13,476 nt of DNA, taken from JBHELG01 sp046263195 (lineage in GTDB: Bacteria > Actinomycetota > Nitriliruptoria > Nitriliruptorales > JAHWKO01). Below the pieces are notes generated by a model that saw nothing but the letters and a program-made list of their open reading frames with translations, did no database searches and was not told where the DNA came from. Position numbers and translations under genes: made by a program. Below, piece by piece: positions 1-6,645 of the stretch (position 1 is the first letter of the stretch; each line of letters starts with the position of its first letter). The stretch is taken from assembly GCA_046263195.1 (NCBI GenBank), contig JBHELG010000103.1:1-13476 (forward strand). Reading direction: 5' to 3'.

Positions 1-711
1 TACGTCGAGATCATGGAGCAGCACCTGCAGCTGCTGGCCGAGGGGCAGCCGATCCTCAAGCCGATCTACGACCACTCGAACGGCAAGCTCGTGCGCCCGG
101 AGCTCATCGAGCCGAGGGAGTTCGTCATCGTCGAGGGCCTGTTGCCCCTGTACTCGGCGGCTGCCCGAGCCTGCTTCGACGTCAAGGTCTACCTCGACCC
201 GCCCGAGGAGATCCGTTACAAGTGGAAGATCGACCGCGACGTGTCCGACCGCGGCTACACGAAGGAGGAGGTGGTCGAGCAGCTCGACGAGCGTGAGCCC
301 GAGTCCGAGGCCTTCATCCGCCCGCAGAAGCAATATGCCGACGTCCTCGTTCGCTTCGGTCCGATCGACGAGCGCGACGAGGAGGACGACGAGCCGCTCA
401 GCGCGACACTGCTGCTGCGGCCCACCATCCCGCATCCGGACTTCGTGGAGATCGTCGGCGAGGCCCATCGCGAAGCGATGCACCTCAAACTCGTACGGGA
501 CGACAACGAAAAACCCGTGGACGCCCTGCACGTCCACGGTTATGCCTCCCCTGAAGAGAGCGAGGCGGTCCAGAAGCTCATCTGGGAGGGGCTGGGCCGC
601 GAGGACCCGGTACCCGACACGGTGGGGCGGCTCGACGAGGACACGCGCAGCGAGCCCCTGGCGATCACCCAACTCGTACTGCTCCACCACCTCCTGCGCG
701 GCAAGGAGTGA
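1..711 (+). CDS. prk: Phosphoribulokinase, 3' part (5' end outside window)
   Basis: The enzyme phosphorylates ribulose 5-phosphate with ATP to make ribulose 1,5-bisphosphate, the RuBisCO substrate of the Calvin cycle, in the cytoplasm. The reading frame is open from base 1, giving 236 visible residues; the P-loop region lies upstream of the window. Family landmarks in order are KPIYDHSNGK, then EFVIVEGLLPLY (the conserved V-I-E-G-L-x-P segment), DVKVYLDPPEEIRYKWKIDRD, and RPQKQYADV, where the K-Q-Y-A-D block is highly conserved. The C-terminal half keeps ALHVHGYAS and PLAITQLVLLHHLL, as in the longer class II (plant, cyanobacterial and many bacterial) enzymes. A uridine kinase relative is unlikely given these blocks. 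An acidic insert (DERDEEDDE) follows the KQYAD region. The stop is TGA at 709-711, directly followed by a strong hairpin, so the gene is the last of its transcript. No RuBisCO gene is visible in the window. Confidence 0.93.
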   Translation, partial: YVEIMEQHLQLLAEGQPILKPIYDHSNGKLVRPELIEPREFVIVEGLLPLYSAAARACFDVKVYLDPPEEIRYKWKIDRDVSDRGYTKEEVVEQLDEREPESEAFIRPQKQYADVLVRFGPIDERDEEDDEPLSATLLLRPTIPHPDFVEIVGEAHREAMHLKLVRDDNEKPVDALHVHGYASPEESEAVQKLIWEGLGREDPVPDTVGRLDEDTRSEPLAITQLVLLHHLLRGKE

Positions 712-714
712 GTG

Positions 715-740
715 ACGGGGGCGATGGGAATCGCCCCCGT
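715..740 (+). terminator. Hairpin terminator after phosphoribulokinase
   Basis: There is a perfect 11-bp stem (ACGGGGGCGAT at 715-725 with ATCGCCCCCGT at 730-740) closed by a GGGA loop, starting 3 nt after the stop codon. No T-run follows, which is common for terminators in high-GC actinobacteria. It may also act on the opposite strand for the convergent gene ending at 850. Confidence 0.75.
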
Positions 741-750
741 TGCCGCCTCA

Positions 751-853
751 GATCAGTCCCCACCCGCCTCCGGCTTCCCGCCCAGGATCAGTCCCACCGC
801 CTGCGGCTTCCCGCCCAGGATCAGTCCCACCCGCCTCCGGCTTCCCGCCCTAG
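751..853. repeat. Three tandem units of about 34 bp
   Basis: Units start at 751, 786 and 819 and measure 35, 33 and 35 bp. Each begins GATCAGTCCC and ends CGGCTTCCCGCCC. Unit 1 has an extra C in its C-run. Unit 2 has lost one C and carries CTGCGGC in place of CTCCGGC. Unit 3 ends CCCTAG where the others end CCCAG, so it runs into the stop codon of the minus-strand gene at 850-852. Read on the minus strand, each unit is G-rich, with repeated GGG runs (GGGCGGG and GGGTGGG), and would sit in the 3' untranslated region of that gene. Confidence 0.88.
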
Positions 854-1281
854 GCCTCCTCGATGTGGTAGTAGACCTGCCAGGACTCGAGGTGCTCCGG
901 TCCGCTCATGTCCTCGGGCTCATAACTTCCGATGAGGGTCTCCGGGTCCCCGGACAATTCACGGGTGTAGGAGGCGAGCTTCTCAGGCGGGTCGCTATCA
1001 GGCCTGATGGCATCGATCTGTATTTCGAGCTGGTCGCTGACCTCACCCTCGAAGACCGTCTCACGGACGTTGATCGACCACCCCGTGACCAGGTGGTAGA
1101 ACCCCTCCTGGGGAAGCCTTGTGTGCTGCTCGTTCCCGTCGTCCCCGCTTCGGACGTGAACGTCCAGTTCGACCTCGTCGCCACGGTGAGGTCCGCGCTC
1201 CGGCGCCTCTCCTCCGTATTTCTGCCGGAATTCACCCTCGTCGAGTATGCGAATCTTGTCGAGGACGACGCGCACCTTCAT
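850..1281 (-). CDS. Hypothetical 143-aa acidic protein, probably all-beta
   Basis: I do not recognise this protein with confidence. The ATG at 1281 is preceded by GGAGG with a 5-nt gap (TCGGAGGCTGTC before ATG), a strong ribosome binding site, and codon third positions are mostly G or C, so it looks real. The protein opens with MKVRVVLDKIRILDEGEF and alternates short hydrophobic strands with charged turns (VELDVHVRSGD, WSINVRETVFEGEV, LEIQIDAIRPD, WQVYYHIEEA), which suggests a beta-sandwich fold. It has no signal peptide, membrane segment or cysteines and is rich in D and E. It converges on phosphoribulokinase and its stop codon is fused to a tandem repeat. A C2-like or calcium-binding beta domain is possible, but nothing in the sequence proves it. 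Confidence 0.72.
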   Translation of the reverse strand: MKVRVVLDKIRILDEGEFRQKYGGEAPERGPHRGDEVELDVHVRSGDDGNEQHTRLPQEGFYHLVTGWSINVRETVFEGEVSDQLEIQIDAIRPDSDPPEKLASYTRELSGDPETLIGSYEPEDMSGPEHLESWQVYYHIEEA

Positions 1282-1642
1282 GACAGCCTCCGAATGCCCT
1301 TTACCGAGCCTTCACTTCCGCGATCGACATGGGTGATCCTCCACCGCCGCTCGGGCCCGCCGTTGCACCACGAGGACCCGATGGTGCGCCGGCCATACTC
1401 GCGAACCCTGCTGCCGCGGGAGGGGCACCACGTAGTTCGATCGGACGGAGAGTTTGCGCCGCTGTAAGGACCTCCATCGGCCATCCCGCTCCCGCTGTGC
1501 GCCCAGCGCCCTACCCGTGGCGGCGCTATGGAGAGGGGCTACCTTGAGTCATACGCGATCTCCGCACCCGATTCGGGGTGTCACGACTCTCACCTTGAGC
1601 GACTCGAGCGGTGTGCGCGCGTGCAGGCGAACGGAAGCATCA
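1282..1642. other. Divergent intergenic region upstream of the cold shock gene
   Basis: About 360 bp lie between the divergent 143-aa gene and the cold shock gene. Open frames cross it but none has a ribosome binding site or family signature. The word ACCTTGAG occurs at about 1541 and again about 50 bp later, with TTGAG resembling a -35 element, but I cannot pair either with a convincing -10. The interval is long enough for a structured 5' leader of the cold shock mRNA, as in other csp genes, but I see no defined fold. Confidence 0.4.
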
Positions 1643-1846
1643 ATGCCAGCAGGGACAGTCAAGTGGTTCAATCCGGACAAGGGCTACGGCTTCATCACCC
1701 CTGAGGATGGGGGCGACGACCTCTTTGTCCACTTCTCCTCGATTCAGGTGCGAGGCTTCAAGACACTCGAGGAAGGCCAGCGGGTCACGTTCGAAGTCAC
1801 CCAGGGCCAAAAGGGGGCGCAGGCCAGCGAAGTTGCGCCCGTCTGA
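1643..1846 (+). CDS. Cold shock protein (CspA family)
   Basis: This is a 67-aa single cold-shock domain (OB-fold) protein that binds single-stranded RNA and DNA and acts as an RNA chaperone in the cytoplasm. The nucleic-acid-binding motifs are intact: KGYGFI (residues 13-18, RNP1) and LFVHFS (27-32, RNP2), after the typical start MPAGTVKWFNPDKG. The length matches the usual 65-70 residues. The ATG at 1643 is chosen because the fold begins there; a longer open frame extends upstream but encodes unrelated sequence. The ribosome binding site is weak (GGAAG, 5 nt upstream). The paralogue (CspA, CspB and so on) cannot be named from sequence alone. The gene is followed by a strong hairpin and appears monocistronic. 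Confidence 0.96.
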   Translation: MPAGTVKWFNPDKGYGFITPEDGGDDLFVHFSSIQVRGFKTLEEGQRVTFEVTQGQKGAQASEVAPV

Positions 1847-1901
1847 TCTGAAAGCTGCGACACAGGGACCCGAACGTCGTAACTAGCCCATCAAAAGGCG
1901 C

Positions 1902-1926
1902 TGAAGCCCCGCTCCGCGGGGCTTCA
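1902..1926. terminator. Bidirectional hairpin between cold shock and VanW-family genes
   Basis: An 11-bp perfect stem (TGAAGCCCCGC at 1902-1912 with GCGGGGCTTCA at 1916-1926) has a TCC loop. On the plus strand TTCATT overlaps its 3' edge. On the minus strand GCGCCTTTTG follows. It lies between two convergent stop codons (1846 and 1939) and can serve both genes. Confidence 0.85.
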
Positions 1927-1938
1927 TTCATGCCAGCA

Positions 1939-3696
1939 CTAGCCGTCGTAGCGCGTCACGAAGCGCTGACGATTGCTGCGTCCGCCGCCGTAATCGACGA
2001 TCCGAAAGTAGTCGACGTCAAAGCCCCGCTTGCCATCGGGACCGATGCGGAAATTGTAGGGCTGCCCCAGCTGTGCCGTGACGGTCCGTCCGCCGTTGTT
2101 GCCGTAGAGAGACACCGTTATCGACGTCGCGGTGTACGAGGTGTGGACGAGGACTCCATGGCTGGTGTCGTTGCGGAACTTCAAGTCGATGCCACCGTAG
2201 TTCAAGGTGGCTTCCCTCCCCATGGGATAGCGGGAGATGTACAAGCTGTGGGCTTTGCTCTCGACGATGGGTAGCCCCGCGAAGAACGCGGCGTTATAGG
2301 CTGTCGTTGCGAATTGCGATACGCCACCGCCAAGGGCGTCCTGCAACTCTCCCTTGATGATGACCGCGTCCTCGACGAACCCCTTGCCCCGGGTACGTCG
2401 TCCCACGTGTGCGTTCACGGAGAAGGTTTCGCCGGGCCTGATCACCGCCCCACGGACCATGTCCGCGATGAGGTGGATATTGCGGACCCGGGGCTGACAG
2501 CACTGGTGATGGGTCGTGAAGCTGCCGATGAGCTGCGTTATCCCCAGGCCCTGCGCCTGCTGGGTCGGGAGTTCAGGGTGGACCACCTCGACTTCGAGCT
2601 CGGCCCGCCGGCGCCCCTCGAGCAGGAGCCGCTCCAGCTGAGCCTCGGTGAGCTTGGGATCGAGGCGAACCCCTGACGCGCTCGGCACGAGCCGCACCTG
2701 AGCTGGCTGCGGAGTCCACGTCGCGTCCCCCTTGGAGTCGAACCTGGCGGGGGGGCTGAGGACCTCGAAGCTGGCATCCCGCGGTTCGAGGTTGATGCGG
2801 TCGACCTCTGAGGCGAAAACCTCCTCGACCGCCTCAACCGTCACATCCAATGCGAGTGAGTCCGTCTCACCTTCGCCCGGTACGACCCGAGACGAGATGA
2901 GACGGGCGATCTTGGGGGGTGGGAGAACGACCTGCGCGCGGCCAGCGCTGAGGATGAGTGGGGCTTCAAGGGCCCGTGCGACGATGGCGGCCAGCCTTTG
3001 GACCTCGCCGTCCCGCACCCGCTGGGGGATGACGTCGACCGGCAATGTGAGGTGGTCCGGCCCGTCGGTCCCCACCGCAGCGCGAACCGCCTCCACCGCC
3101 TCCTCTCGGCGCACCCGGGCTCCCGGCTGCGGCATTTCGGCGCTCACCTTGGCGGTCCTCGGGTCGGCACCCACCCGCCCGGGGAAGGGGTCACGGTCCA
3201 GCGTGACGGCCACCTCGTCGATCCAGTCCCGGACCGGCTCGAGCGTCACGTGATCGGGTAGATGCAGGTCGATGGGGCGCTCCCACAGCGCCGCTATGTG
3301 TGCCCAAGCGTCCGCGAGGGGGTTGCCGGTGCGGCCGGCCCGCAAGGCGGCTGCCACACCATCGTCGATCTGCGCCTCGTAGGTCTGCGGACCGGGGGAG
3401 AACTCGAACACGCGCTCGCCATGCACGAAGGTGATGGGCGCCCTCTGGCGCGAGGCCATCACCTCGTCGAGCAGTACGCGTACCGTCTCACCTCCCAGTC
3501 CGCCTACTCGCACTCCCTCGACGGTGACCCCGGGCAGCGCCTCCCCTCGGTGGACCACGACGAGAGTGCCGACGAGGAGCAACGTGACCGCCACGAACCC
3601 CCCCACAAGCATCGATGCCAGCACCTGCCACCGCCCGAGACGACGTGCCTGCGCGGGCAGGCGAGGCCCTGCCGCCTCAGGGGGCGTCTTGGACAC
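1939..3696 (-). CDS. VanW-family, YoaR-like membrane-anchored cell-wall protein
   Basis: This is a 585-aa protein with a short basic cytoplasmic N-terminus, one membrane segment (about residues 25-48, VLASMLVGGFVAVTLLLVGT) and a long extracytoplasmic part. After the membrane come YoaR-type putative peptidoglycan-binding repeats (GVTVEGVRVGGLGGETV at 56-72, and a second around 200-350). The C-terminal VanW domain follows (about 390-535), with CCQPRVRNI near 399-407 and GGGVSQFATTAYNAAF at 456-471. VanW proteins occur in some vancomycin-resistance clusters, but their chemistry is not settled and most members are chromosomal envelope proteins, so this is not evidence of resistance. I chose the GTG at 3696 because GGAGGGGGGG (3704-3713, minus strand) sits 7 nt upstream and the membrane helix follows at normal distance. 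The frame stays open to an ATG at 4038, with another at 3795, but that extension is Arg/Pro-rich and unlike the family. It is divergent from the M23 peptidase gene. Confidence 0.92.
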   Translation of the reverse strand: MSKTPPEAAGPRLPAQARRLGRWQVLASMLVGGFVAVTLLLVGTLVVVHRGEALPGVTVEGVRVGGLGGETVRVLLDEVMASRQRAPITFVHGERVFEFSPGPQTYEAQIDDGVAAALRAGRTGNPLADAWAHIAALWERPIDLHLPDHVTLEPVRDWIDEVAVTLDRDPFPGRVGADPRTAKVSAEMPQPGARVRREEAVEAVRAAVGTDGPDHLTLPVDVIPQRVRDGEVQRLAAIVARALEAPLILSAGRAQVVLPPPKIARLISSRVVPGEGETDSLALDVTVEAVEEVFASEVDRINLEPRDASFEVLSPPARFDSKGDATWTPQPAQVRLVPSASGVRLDPKLTEAQLERLLLEGRRRAELEVEVVHPELPTQQAQGLGITQLIGSFTTHHQCCQPRVRNIHLIADMVRGAVIRPGETFSVNAHVGRRTRGKGFVEDAVIIKGELQDALGGGVSQFATTAYNAAFFAGLPIVESKAHSLYISRYPMGREATLNYGGIDLKFRNDTSHGVLVHTSYTATSITVSLYGNNGGRTVTAQLGQPYNFRIGPDGKRGFDVDYFRIVDYGGGRSNRQRFVTRYDG

Positions 3697-4093
3697 GCCA
3701 AGACCCCCCCTCCGGCCTCCCACCCGGGCCGCATTCGGCCTGTCGGAGGAGGTGACCCTTGCACGCGTGTCTGGACGCTGATCCGTCTGTCTCATGCGGG
3801 TCTCATGCCTGTCTCGTGCTTCGGTTCGTTTCCGCCGCGGGGCTCTGTGCCGGTCCTGTCGCGCCTCCGACCCCCGGGCGAACACGGTTGTGCTTCCCTG
3901 CGGGCGCGTGGACGGACGGGTTCGCAGTAGCAGGCAAGGGCTGGCGGGACGGGGACGGTACCAAAGGGCACCAGAAACGTGCGACGTCCCTCGTTGGAAA
4001 GCGGCGGCGGTCGTGTAGGTGGACCCGTACCCGTCCATGCGGAGGCGGTAGAGGTTTTGCGATATTCGAGCTCCCGACTGCTATCTTCCGCCG
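3697..4093. other. Long divergent intergenic region between VanW and M23 genes
   Basis: About 400 bp lie upstream of both envelope genes. It should hold the VanW-gene promoter and leader on the minus strand, but I could not identify a clear -10/-35 pair there. Open frames cross it on several strands; their low-complexity Arg/Pro/Ser composition and lack of ribosome binding sites argue against genes. Confidence 0.4.
4057..4087 (+). promoter_or_regulatory. Possible sigma-70-like promoter for the M23-lgt operon
   Basis: TTGCGA (4057-4062) and TATCTT (4082-4087) each match 4 of 6 consensus positions, with a long 19-bp spacer. Transcription would start near 4094 and leave a leader of about 200 nt before the GTG start, which matches the extent of the structured region. 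The match is weak on its own. Confidence 0.3.
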
Positions 4094-4294
4094 ACGGCGC
4101 CGCCCATGGCGCTCAACGAGATTGGTGACTGCACGCCGTGCTCCAGCCGGAGACGGGGCGGCGCGTCATTCACCGCACCACAGGGGCATGCGAGGGGTGC
4201 CTACCCGCCGGTAGAGCTCCTCGCCGAAACCATCGCTGCCGGAGCAGCTGGGGGGTGCGGGGGTTCTCCCCCGCGAGCCTGGGGGAGGCCGGCG
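4094..4294 (+). promoter_or_regulatory. Structured mRNA leader, candidate riboswitch or translational switch
   Basis: Several hairpins can be drawn: CUCC/GGAG at 4141-4152, CUACC/GGUAG at 4201-4214 with an outer GCGAGG/CCUCGC stem (4190-4195 with 4219-4224), and GCUGC/GCAGC at 4235-4248. Near the start codon two stems exclude each other. GCGGGGG (4257-4263) pairs with CCCCCGC (4268-4274), or CUCCCCC (4266-4272) pairs with the Shine-Dalgarno GGGGGAG (4281-4287). The 5' part also shows GGAGACGGGG and CCGAAACC, which recall the c-di-AMP (ydaO) riboswitch that often precedes wall-hydrolase genes in actinobacteria. The conserved GGGGUGAAUC block is not present, so the class assignment is open. There is no U-run, so translational control is more likely than termination. 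Confidence 0.4.
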
Positions 4295-5506
4295 GTGGCT
4301 GACGACGGAGGCAACTCGTTGCGCGGCTCCCGATCCGCTCGACTACTTATCGTCGTCCTGACGACCGCCATGCTCGCGGTTGTGGTGCCCGCGAAGGCCG
4401 CCACGGCGCCACGATCCCGGGACGGTTCCCTCGAGAGCGCGCGTGGCAAGATCGCGGCTGTCGAGGCCCAACTCAAGGAGGCACGCGCCACGCAGTCCGG
4501 GGCCGAGGCGGCCCTGCGCGAGGCGGACGTTCAGTTGGCGGCGCTGGAGGCCGCAGTGAACGAGGCTGCAGCCGCTGTCGACGCCCAGGAACTCGCCGTG
4601 GATGAGGCAGCGGGCCGAGTGGACGCGCTCGAGACCGAAGTCGACCACTATCAGCAGGCCTTCGCTGCGCGCGCTGCGGAGCTCTACAAGCGGGGAGTGG
4701 GGTTGCCCTTCGAAGCCGTGCTCAACGCGGGTTCGATCGGCGATGCACTCGACCGCAGCGCGTACATCCAGGCCCTGAACTCGTCCGATCAAGCCAGCCT
4801 CGAGTTGCTCGCCGCCACCCGCTCCGCAGTGGAAGGCGAGAGGAAGCGACTCGCCGAAGAGCGCGACCGGCTGGCTGCCATGCAGGCAGAGCAGGAGCAG
4901 CTACGAGCGAAAGTGGCTGAGCTCCGCCAGCACCGGGCACTGGCAGCGGCCGAAGCACGGACGAACGTCGTCCGGCTCGAGCAGGAGAAGGACAACCTCG
5001 AGGCGGAGTCACAGCGCATCGCCGCGCTCATCCGAGAGCGGGAGCGGGTCGCCCTTGCGACGACCGCCGCCACCCGCGGCTCGTCGGGACGGCTCGGTTC
5101 AGGGATCGGCCCCTCCGGCGTCGTCGGCACGAGCGGCTACATCTGGCCGCGGTGCGCGACGGTCACCTCGGAGTTCGGCCGTCGCTGGGGGCGCATGCAT
5201 CAGGGGATCGACATCGACGGTGACACCGGCAATCCCATCTTCGCGTCGAAGGCCGGGACGGTGATCTACGCCGGCTCGTCGAGCGGCTATGGCCTGCTCA
5301 CCCTCGTCAGCCACGGAGACGGGGTGGTCACCGCCTACGCGCACCAGAGCGCACTCGGGGTGCGTGACGGTCAGCGGGTGGCCCAGGGACAGCGGATCGG
5401 CAGTGTGGGCAACACGGGAAACTCGACCGGGCCGCATCTCCATTTCGAAACTCGCGTAAACGGCACGCCCGTCAACCCGCGACGATTCCTGCCCCGCAGC
5501 TGCTGA
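4295..5506 (+). CDS. Secreted coiled-coil M23 (LytM) peptidoglycan endopeptidase, EnvC/NlpD-like
   Basis: A 403-aa exported protein predicted to cut peptide cross-links of peptidoglycan, or to activate a hydrolase, during growth and division. The signal peptide (residues 1-35, cleavage near AKA-A) is followed by two Ala/Glu/Arg-rich coiled-coil stretches (about 45-132 and 165-252), a Gly/Ser linker, and a C-terminal LytM domain (about 285-400). Zinc ligands and catalytic histidines appear intact: H302 and D306 in HQGIDID, H350 in AYAH, H381 and H383 in GPHLHFE. The GTG at 4295 has GGGGGAGG (4281-4288) six nt upstream. A TTG at 4319 with GGAGG 7 nt upstream is an equally sound start and gives a shorter, classical signal peptide. 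The frame also stays open upstream to 4106, but that part overlaps the structured leader. The lgt start lies 5 nt after the stop, implying an operon. Confidence 0.93.
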   Translation: MADDGGNSLRGSRSARLLIVVLTTAMLAVVVPAKAATAPRSRDGSLESARGKIAAVEAQLKEARATQSGAEAALREADVQLAALEAAVNEAAAAVDAQELAVDEAAGRVDALETEVDHYQQAFAARAAELYKRGVGLPFEAVLNAGSIGDALDRSAYIQALNSSDQASLELLAATRSAVEGERKRLAEERDRLAAMQAEQEQLRAKVAELRQHRALAAAEARTNVVRLEQEKDNLEAESQRIAALIRERERVALATTAATRGSSGRLGSGIGPSGVVGTSGYIWPRCATVTSEFGRRWGRMHQGIDIDGDTGNPIFASKAGTVIYAGSSSGYGLLTLVSHGDGVVTAYAHQSALGVRDGQRVAQGQRIGSVGNTGNSTGPHLHFETRVNGTPVNPRRFLPRSC

Positions 5507-5511
5507 CGCAG

Positions 5512-6546
5512 ATGGCCGCCGGCCTCGCCCCCGACAGCCTCCACTCGCTTGTCGGGGTCCTCCAGTGGCCCATCCTCGAACGCATCCCGCTGTTCGGTGA
5601 CCTCGCGATCTCCCCGCACGGCATCGGGGCCGCGGTGGGCTTCCTGGTGGGTGCGAAGCTCATGCTGCGACGTGCGGAACTTCGGGGGCTTGGCCACACC
5701 TACGTCGCCAACGTTCGTGAGGCCGTGCAGGACCTGCTGGTTCGGGCGGCGATCGGGGCGCTCGTCGGGTCGCGGCTCTTCTACGTCCTCACCCACCTTG
5801 ACTTCTACGTCCGAGAACCCCTCCGTATTCTCTTCATATGGGAGGGAGGGCTCACATTCCTCGGCGGCGTCGCCGGGGCCATACTTGCCGCGCTCCCCGA
5901 AGCCCGGCGTCGCGACTACCGCCTGTGGCAACTGCTCGACTCAGCCGCGCCGGGTCTGGCCGTCGGCATCGCGATCGGGCGCATCGGTGACCTCGCCATC
6001 GGTGACCACATCGGGGACGTTGCCCCCGACTTCCCCCTGGCCTGGCGTTGCAGGGCCAATTTCTGGCACGAGGCGACGAACAGCCTGAGCTTCACGAATC
6101 CGGTCCCCGCCCAGCCCTACCCCTTCGGTGCAGCGGAGGTCCCGACACAGGGATGCTTCGCCGTCGCGCTCCACCAGACGGCCCTCTACGACTTTTTACA
6201 GGCCGCGCTGCTCGTTGTGCTGCTGCTCGCCCTCGAACGCCGGCCGCGGTGGGACGGATTCTTCGCCGCCGCCTACGTGTATTGGTACGGGGCATTTCGG
6301 CTCGGCATCGACTTCCTGCGCCAAGACCGCCGCCTGTTCGGCTTGACCGGGTCGCAGTATGCGGCGCTGACTGCGATCGTGGCGCTCACCCTCTACCTGT
6401 GGTGGTCGAAGCCTTGGCAGCGAAGGCCGTGGACGTGGGCCCCACCGGACTTCGATCTTCCCTGGTTGCGAGCCACCCAGGAAACGGCGACCGCACCTGG
6501 GAACGGAGGGCAGCACGAGACATCACTGGCCCCCCGGGACGAATAG
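5512..6546 (+). CDS. lgt: Prolipoprotein diacylglyceryl transferase (Lgt)
   Basis: Lgt transfers diacylglycerol from phosphatidylglycerol to the lipobox cysteine of prolipoproteins in the cytoplasmic membrane, the first step of lipoprotein maturation. The 344-aa protein is polytopic, with hydrophobic segments at about 30-50, 74-95, 109-127, 145-165, 227-241, 250-270 and 281-297. Signatures are present in divergent form: WEGGLTFLGGV (110-120), GRIGDLAIGDHIG (156-168), HQTALYD (221-227) and FRLGIDFLRQD (262-272). The usual HGG motif reads EGG, as in many actinobacterial members. The tail after residue 300 is hydrophilic and disordered. The ATG at 5512 lacks an obvious ribosome binding site and starts 5 nt after the M23 stop, so translational coupling is likely. 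A substrate candidate, the lipoprotein at 10681, is encoded in the same window. An inserted loop of about 30 residues after the GRIGD block (about 170-210) is longer than usual. Confidence 0.93.
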   Translation: MAAGLAPDSLHSLVGVLQWPILERIPLFGDLAISPHGIGAAVGFLVGAKLMLRRAELRGLGHTYVANVREAVQDLLVRAAIGALVGSRLFYVLTHLDFYVREPLRILFIWEGGLTFLGGVAGAILAALPEARRRDYRLWQLLDSAAPGLAVGIAIGRIGDLAIGDHIGDVAPDFPLAWRCRANFWHEATNSLSFTNPVPAQPYPFGAAEVPTQGCFAVALHQTALYDFLQAALLVVLLLALERRPRWDGFFAAAYVYWYGAFRLGIDFLRQDRRLFGLTGSQYAALTAIVALTLYLWWSKPWQRRPWTWAPPDFDLPWLRATQETATAPGNGGQHETSLAPRDE

Positions 6547-6633
6547 GGGAGTTCCGGCAGCAGCCTCTCCGGACACCGCCCGAAGGACCCCGACTGGCCC
6601 GAACTCGTCCACCCCGTCGGCCGGGCCCAGGGT

Positions 6634-6639
6634 TATTCT
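6634..6639 (+). promoter_or_regulatory. Probable -10 element giving a leaderless transcript
   Basis: TATTCT ends 6 nt before the ATG at 6646, so transcription would begin at or next to the start codon. No Shine-Dalgarno sequence precedes that ATG (the upstream bases are CTCTTTTT). No good -35 is visible. Confidence 0.4.
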
Positions 6640-6645
6640 CTTTTT

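Noticed and set aside
712..1467. Long plus-strand ORF over the tandem repeat and the 143-aa gene
   Set aside because: It is the complement of a gene with a good ribosome binding site and has repeat-derived low-complexity sequence at its start.
3697..4038. In-frame extension of the VanW-family ORF by 114 codons upstream
   Set aside because: The extension is Arg/Pro-rich and unlike any family N-terminus. The GTG at 3696 has a strong ribosome binding site and puts the membrane helix near the N-terminus.
4257..4274. GCGGGGG/CCCCCGC hairpin as an intrinsic terminator
   Set aside because: No U-run follows and it overlaps the ribosome binding region, so translational control is the better explanation.
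4106..4294. In-frame extension of the M23 ORF upstream of the GTG
   Set aside because: It would bury the signal peptide about 80 residues into the protein and covers the structured leader; the ribosome binding sites support GTG 4295 or TTG 4319.
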